Source of the DNA: Symbiodinium natans
Lineage: Eukaryota > Sar > Dinophyceae > Suessiales > Symbiodiniaceae
DNA length: 64,000 nt
Assembly (NCBI GenBank): GCA_905221605.1
Contig: CAJNDS010001302.1
Coordinates: forward strand, 513,501-577,500
Direction of reading: 5' to 3'
The notes beneath the pieces are model-generated. The model worked only from the letters and a program-made list of their open reading frames with translations. It did not search any database and was not told the origin of the DNA. Positions 60,764-64,000 of this stretch are shown here, one piece after another. How positions within the stretch are numbered: the first letter of the stretch is position 1; every line of letters starts with the position of its first letter. The position numbers and the translations under genes were made by a program.

Positions 60764-61139
60764 CTTTTTGGGATTAAACCCTAAACATCCCTAACCCTAA
60801 ACCCTAAACCCTAAACCCTAAACCCTAAACCCTAAACCCTAAACATCCCTAAACCCCAAACCCTCAGGGTTTAGGGTGTAGGGCTCAAGATGTGGTTTTC
60901 TGTCCCGGGAGGGCTGGCATCTCTGCGTACAGGGTTTAGGCTTTGGAGTCTCGGGCTTGGGGTTTAGGGTTTAGGGTTTGGGGTTTTGAGTTTAAGGTGG
61001 GTTGTCAGGGTTACTTTAACGCAGTGTTTAGACAGGAAAGACGTTCCCTCCGCAATGTGCATCGCGGGCAGTGTCGGAGTTGAGGCTCATCAAACACCAA
61101 CCCTAAACTACCCTAACCCCTAAACCCTAAACCCTAGAC

Positions 61140-61756
61140 CCTAAACCCCCTTGCAAACCCTGATAAAGGGGCCCATTGGAAATTAGAATGGGTATCTTGG
61201 GCATGTTTTCTTCTCGTTCTTCGAGGGGAGGCCCCTCTACTAAACTACGCTGAGCAACCCATAATAATAATAATATACTAAGAATATAATATACTAATAA
61301 TAAAATAAAAATGACCTAAACCCAAAACCCCCCAAAAAAGCCCGAAACCCTAAAACTTCGGCCAACCTCCACCTCGGCTCTGCGGACGTCTCTCGCCGCC
61401 AGGGCGTTTGTGCCCATGTTCCCTGCCTGCCTGATAATTCCAAACTAAGCCCTACGCCCTACACCCCGAGAGATTACAGGGTTCAGGATTTAGGGTACAG
61501 GCCTTCAGGATCTGCACTAGTCCTAGACCCTTTCGGCCCAAAGACTTAAATCGTTTGATGAGCTTGTGCATTTGGCGCCGATGCAACTCACGAGGTACTG
61601 TCTACAAAGCACAAAGTGGCACATTCGCAAAGCTCTACACTCTGAAAGTGACATCAATGCATCAGCCGTGTGAGATTTAACTTTGCATCCCAGCAGTGGA
61701 AGAGAAGCAGCATGGAAGTTTAGTCACGTGTGTAGCTCCATTGAGCAACTCTCGCC
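61140..61756. other. Mostly unique sequence upstream of the 325-residue ORF
   Basis: Holds an AT-rich TAATAATAA segment (61260-61310), a few C-rich telomere-type units and about 180 bp of unique leader before ATG 61757. I see no TATA-like or other promoter signal that I would defend. Confidence 0.4.
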
Positions 61757-62734
61757 ATGGCAGATGATGCTCGCTATCATTGCCTTCTTTGTGCAGAGGC
61801 CTTTGCCAGATGGTCAGCTTGCAACTTACATGGATGGACGGTTCATGGGCAGACTTTTGATAGGCAGGAGTGTGAAAGAGTTGCGATTTGTCGGTCTATG
61901 CCCTTCAAAGAACTGTTTCGGCGATATGCGCTTGCGCCAAGCAGACCGGCAGAAGTTCGTTTGCAAGTTTTGAAGCTGCAGGATGTATGGCGAAGTGCCG
62001 TCTTTCAGGAAGGACTCCAATATCAGAAGCACACTCAAACATTCCATGGCATTCCTGGGCATGAGACCGAGTTCATTTTGTGGTACCTCTTTGCGGCTCG
62101 AATGTTTTACCTGGCAGGGCCTCATGTGTACCATTCACTGGGTCGGAAACAACCCCTTCGGTGGGAGAAGTGGGGGCAACCTACATACCGCGCACCCACC
62201 ACGCCGCTTTTTACAGAATGGCCTTGGTGGGAATACAGCCCGCAGCTTCTTTCAGAACCACCAAAACATATCGGCAAAGATGCCCTCCTGGGCCTGGTTG
62301 TTGTTCATGAAGCCCGCCGTCCCCGGGAAGACTTCTTGGAGTTCTTGGAACATGCATTGTCCACATGGTGGTGTGCCAGTCGTGAAGACCGGGAAGATAT
62401 TCTGGCATCGTTGTTTGATATGGACGCAATTGCAGCAGTCTTAGCATTCTTGCTTGAAGATGGCGGTGGCTACTTACACTTGTTCTTGGCCACAGTTGAA
62501 CGTGTCTTTTGGTCACGTCGGTCACGTTCTGTTGTTTTTGGCTTGGCTTTGTGCAATCGAACCACTCTCGACCCGTTCTCAAGCCATTATGCCACCGAAG
62601 TAAGAGAAACCATGGAAGAGTTCGACTTGATGGAGGAGGAAGATCACGTTGACGATCGCACAGCAGTACCGCTGTTTAACTTGGTCTGTCTCATGCGGCA
62701 TCTTTTCGATGCTGATGTAGCATGGAAAAGATGA
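61757..62734 (+). CDS. 325-residue protein with N-terminal C2H2-like finger
   Basis: ATG in GCCATGGC context; TGA at 62732-62734. Residues 9-30 read CLLCAEAFARWSACNLHGWT then VH, fitting C-x2-C-x12-H-x4-H. The rest is a mixed helical sequence rich in Trp (RWEKWGQPTYR, EWPWWEYSP, STWWCASRED), then an acidic EEFDLMEEEDHVDD near the C-terminus. Intronless, unlike the other genes here, which could indicate retroposition or transposon origin. Family not recognised. Confidence 0.65.
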   Translation: MADDARYHCLLCAEAFARWSACNLHGWTVHGQTFDRQECERVAICRSMPFKELFRRYALAPSRPAEVRLQVLKLQDVWRSAVFQEGLQYQKHTQTFHGIPGHETEFILWYLFAARMFYLAGPHVYHSLGRKQPLRWEKWGQPTYRAPTTPLFTEWPWWEYSPQLLSEPPKHIGKDALLGLVVVHEARRPREDFLEFLEHALSTWWCASREDREDILASLFDMDAIAAVLAFLLEDGGGYLHLFLATVERVFWSRRSRSVVFGLALCNRTTLDPFSSHYATEVRETMEEFDLMEEEDHVDDRTAVPLFNLVCLMRHLFDADVAWKR

Positions 62735-62799
62735 TATTGGTTAGAAATTTTGGTTAGCTCGCACTGCGATACTACTGTTTGGTTAAGAACCCCCCACAA

Positions 62800-62912
62800 G
62801 CATATGGGTGGCTTTCGAAATTATGATCCCTTTTGGGGTACCCTAAATATTAGGTGCCGTATTATAATAGGGATCCAAAAAGGGACCATAATTTTGACAA
62901 CCACCCATATGC
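62800..62912. mobile_element. GCATATGGGTGG palindromic element
   Basis: TIRs of about 38 bp: GCATATGGGTGGCTTTCGAA, ATTATGATCCCTTTT on the left; AAAAGGGACCATAAT, ACAACCACCCATATGC on the right. 113 bp, single copy seen, 65 bp after the 325-residue ORF. Confidence 0.8.
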
Positions 62913-63373
62913 GTGTATATAGATATACATATAGGGATTATTATTCTCTTTCTATTTTTCGGAGGGTTCTTAACGAGGAACCGGCAGCTGCTAGAGCAGA
63001 AAAGGCTCGGAGGGCCGAACCCGTTGTGTGGCGAGGCGCGGGCAAAGGTTTTGCTATAGCTTAAGCTACGCCGAAGTACCCAACCTGCCCCAAAACCCTA
63101 AACCCGAAACCCTAAACCCTAAACCCTAAACCCTAAACCCTGAACCTGGAACCCTTACACAAAACCACCCTAAGCTGCCGCATCCCGGAGCCTGAAATGC
63201 CCCCCTTATAGTACCCTGCAAAACCCCAATCCCCCCCCCGCACCCCAAAGCCCCAAGCCCCAAGCCCCAAGCCCTAAACCCTAAACCCTAAACCCCAAAC
63301 CCTAAACCCTAGACCCTAAACCCTAAACCCTAAACCTAGACCCCAAAACCCTGAACCCAAAGCCCCGCTGCAG

Positions 63374-63402
63374 AGGCAGAGCAGGAGCCGAAGGAGTACT
63401 GA
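63374..63402 (+). CDS. Possible terminal exon AEQEPKEY
   Basis: CGCTGCAG precedes a frame AEQEPKEY ending at TGA (63400-63402). C-rich repeats on the left, TTTAGGG on the right at 63447. Very short; supported mainly by its borders. Confidence 0.35.
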
Positions 63403-64000
63403 AAGCAGCTTCTCGTCGTTTTTTTTCCGGACAACTTCCTTACAGGGTTTAGGGTTTGGGGTTTAGGGTTTGGGGTTTAGGGTTTCGGTTTTAGGGTTTG
63501 GGGTTTCGGGTTTAGGGTTTAGGGTTCGGCCAGCTTCCTTCAAGGGTTTTGGGTTTAGGGTGCGGGGGGTGGGTTGGGGGCGGAGAGGGGGGTGGGGGGG
63601 GGGGAGGGTGTCCAGATCATACTGAATCTAAAACCCTCGTCCTCAAAGGTTCAGGGTTTGGGGTAAACCCCCAAAACAACCCTGTGAGCTCTTAACCCTG
63701 GTTTTAGGGCTTCAATGTCAAGCCCTGTAGCCCCAAACCTTGCAACACAGCTCGTGTTAAGGGTTGAGTGCTGGTACGGTTCAGGTTTCAGGCTTTAAGG
63801 ACCCCAAGAGACCCTAGACCCTACTCTTAAACCCTAAACCCTAAACCCTTTTTCAGGGTTCAGGGTTGAGGAGCTTGCAGAATTTAGGGACCCTTGGGTT
63901 TGAGGCTCTGCGGGTTAGGCTTTGGAGTTTCGAGGGTTTAGGGTTCAAGGTTTAGGGTTTGGGGTTAGGGTTTGGGGTTTGCAGATTAGAGGCCTTTCAG

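Larger units (their letters stand above)
15660..63990. repeat. Telomere-like repeat mosaic, right block
   Basis: Runs of TTTAGGG, CCCTAAA and variants (TTTGGGG, CCCCTAAA, CCCTTAAA, GGTTCTAG, TTCAGGG, TTGAGGG) fill most of the space between the features listed separately. Both orientations occur repeatedly, so this is interstitial, not one chromosome end. Individual long arrays, exon-like islands and mobile elements inside the block have their own entries. Confidence 0.8.

Noticed and set aside
1-64000. True chromosome end
   Set aside because: Telomere-type arrays occur in both orientations throughout, with no terminal run at either edge, so they are interstitial.
1-64000. Dinoflagellate spliced-leader gene, tRNA, 5S rRNA or snRNA
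   Set aside because: I looked for the spliced-leader core (GCCATTTTGGCTCAAG), T-arm-like GGTTCGAATCC and 5S motifs and found only partial matches such as GGCTCAAG at 32085 and 37101. A covariance-model search would be needed to exclude them.

Overview
The window looks like nuclear DNA of a dinoflagellate, close in character to the symbiodiniacean/Suessiales type. The basis is indirect. Long TTTAGGG/CCCTAAA telomere-type arrays are scattered inside the sequence rather than at one end. Nearly every readable coding segment is on the + strand, as in dinoflagellate unidirectional gene arrays. There is a ubiquitin-like plus ankyrin gene of a style common in dinoflagellates, and small terminal-inverted-repeat (TIR) elements sit where introns are expected. 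I saw no rRNA, no tRNA, no CRISPR, no bacterial operon structure and no intact 22-nt dinoflagellate spliced-leader sequence.

Layout. 1-6.4 kb: telomere-like mosaic with short exon-like islands. 6.7-8.56 kb: 81-bp tandem array of paired hairpins, followed by an (AC)n(CT)n microsatellite. 8.7-14.24 kb: the most gene-like block. It holds a MULE-type transposase with a SWIM zinc finger (9255-11694, one 142-bp intron inferred), then a multi-exon candidate with a SAP-domain exon and a terminal exon encoding a divergent histone-H3 fold. 14.3-15.4 kb: second tandem array (about 116 bp) with the same hairpin architecture as the first. 15.5-31 kb: telomere-like mosaic with exon-like islands, small TIR elements and a 40-bp AT-rich tandem repeat. 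31.4-32.9 kb: the ubiquitin-like/ankyrin gene, interrupted by two copies of one short element. 33-58 kb: more mosaic, islands, TIR elements and a complex repeat at 40.7-42.5 kb. 58.3-60.4 kb: a 2.07-kb element with about 90-bp TIRs and a 9-bp target-site duplication, filled with a tandem array. 61.76-62.73 kb: an intact single-exon ORF with an N-terminal C2H2-like finger, followed by a 113-bp palindromic element.

How it fits together. The islands tend to have CCCTAAA-type sequence on their left, an AG at their left edge, an open + strand frame, then GT and TTTAGGG-type sequence on their right. This is what one expects if the islands are exons and the telomere-like arrays are intron ends: TTTAGGG at the 5' end, and CCCTAAA, which supplies a CTAAAC branch-like motif, at the 3' end. 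In at least three other places a short TIR element sits exactly between two coding segments and can be removed by GT-AG splicing with the frame kept, as expected of introners. Gene models other than the single-exon ORFs are inferences from splice signals and reading frames; no transcript evidence was available.
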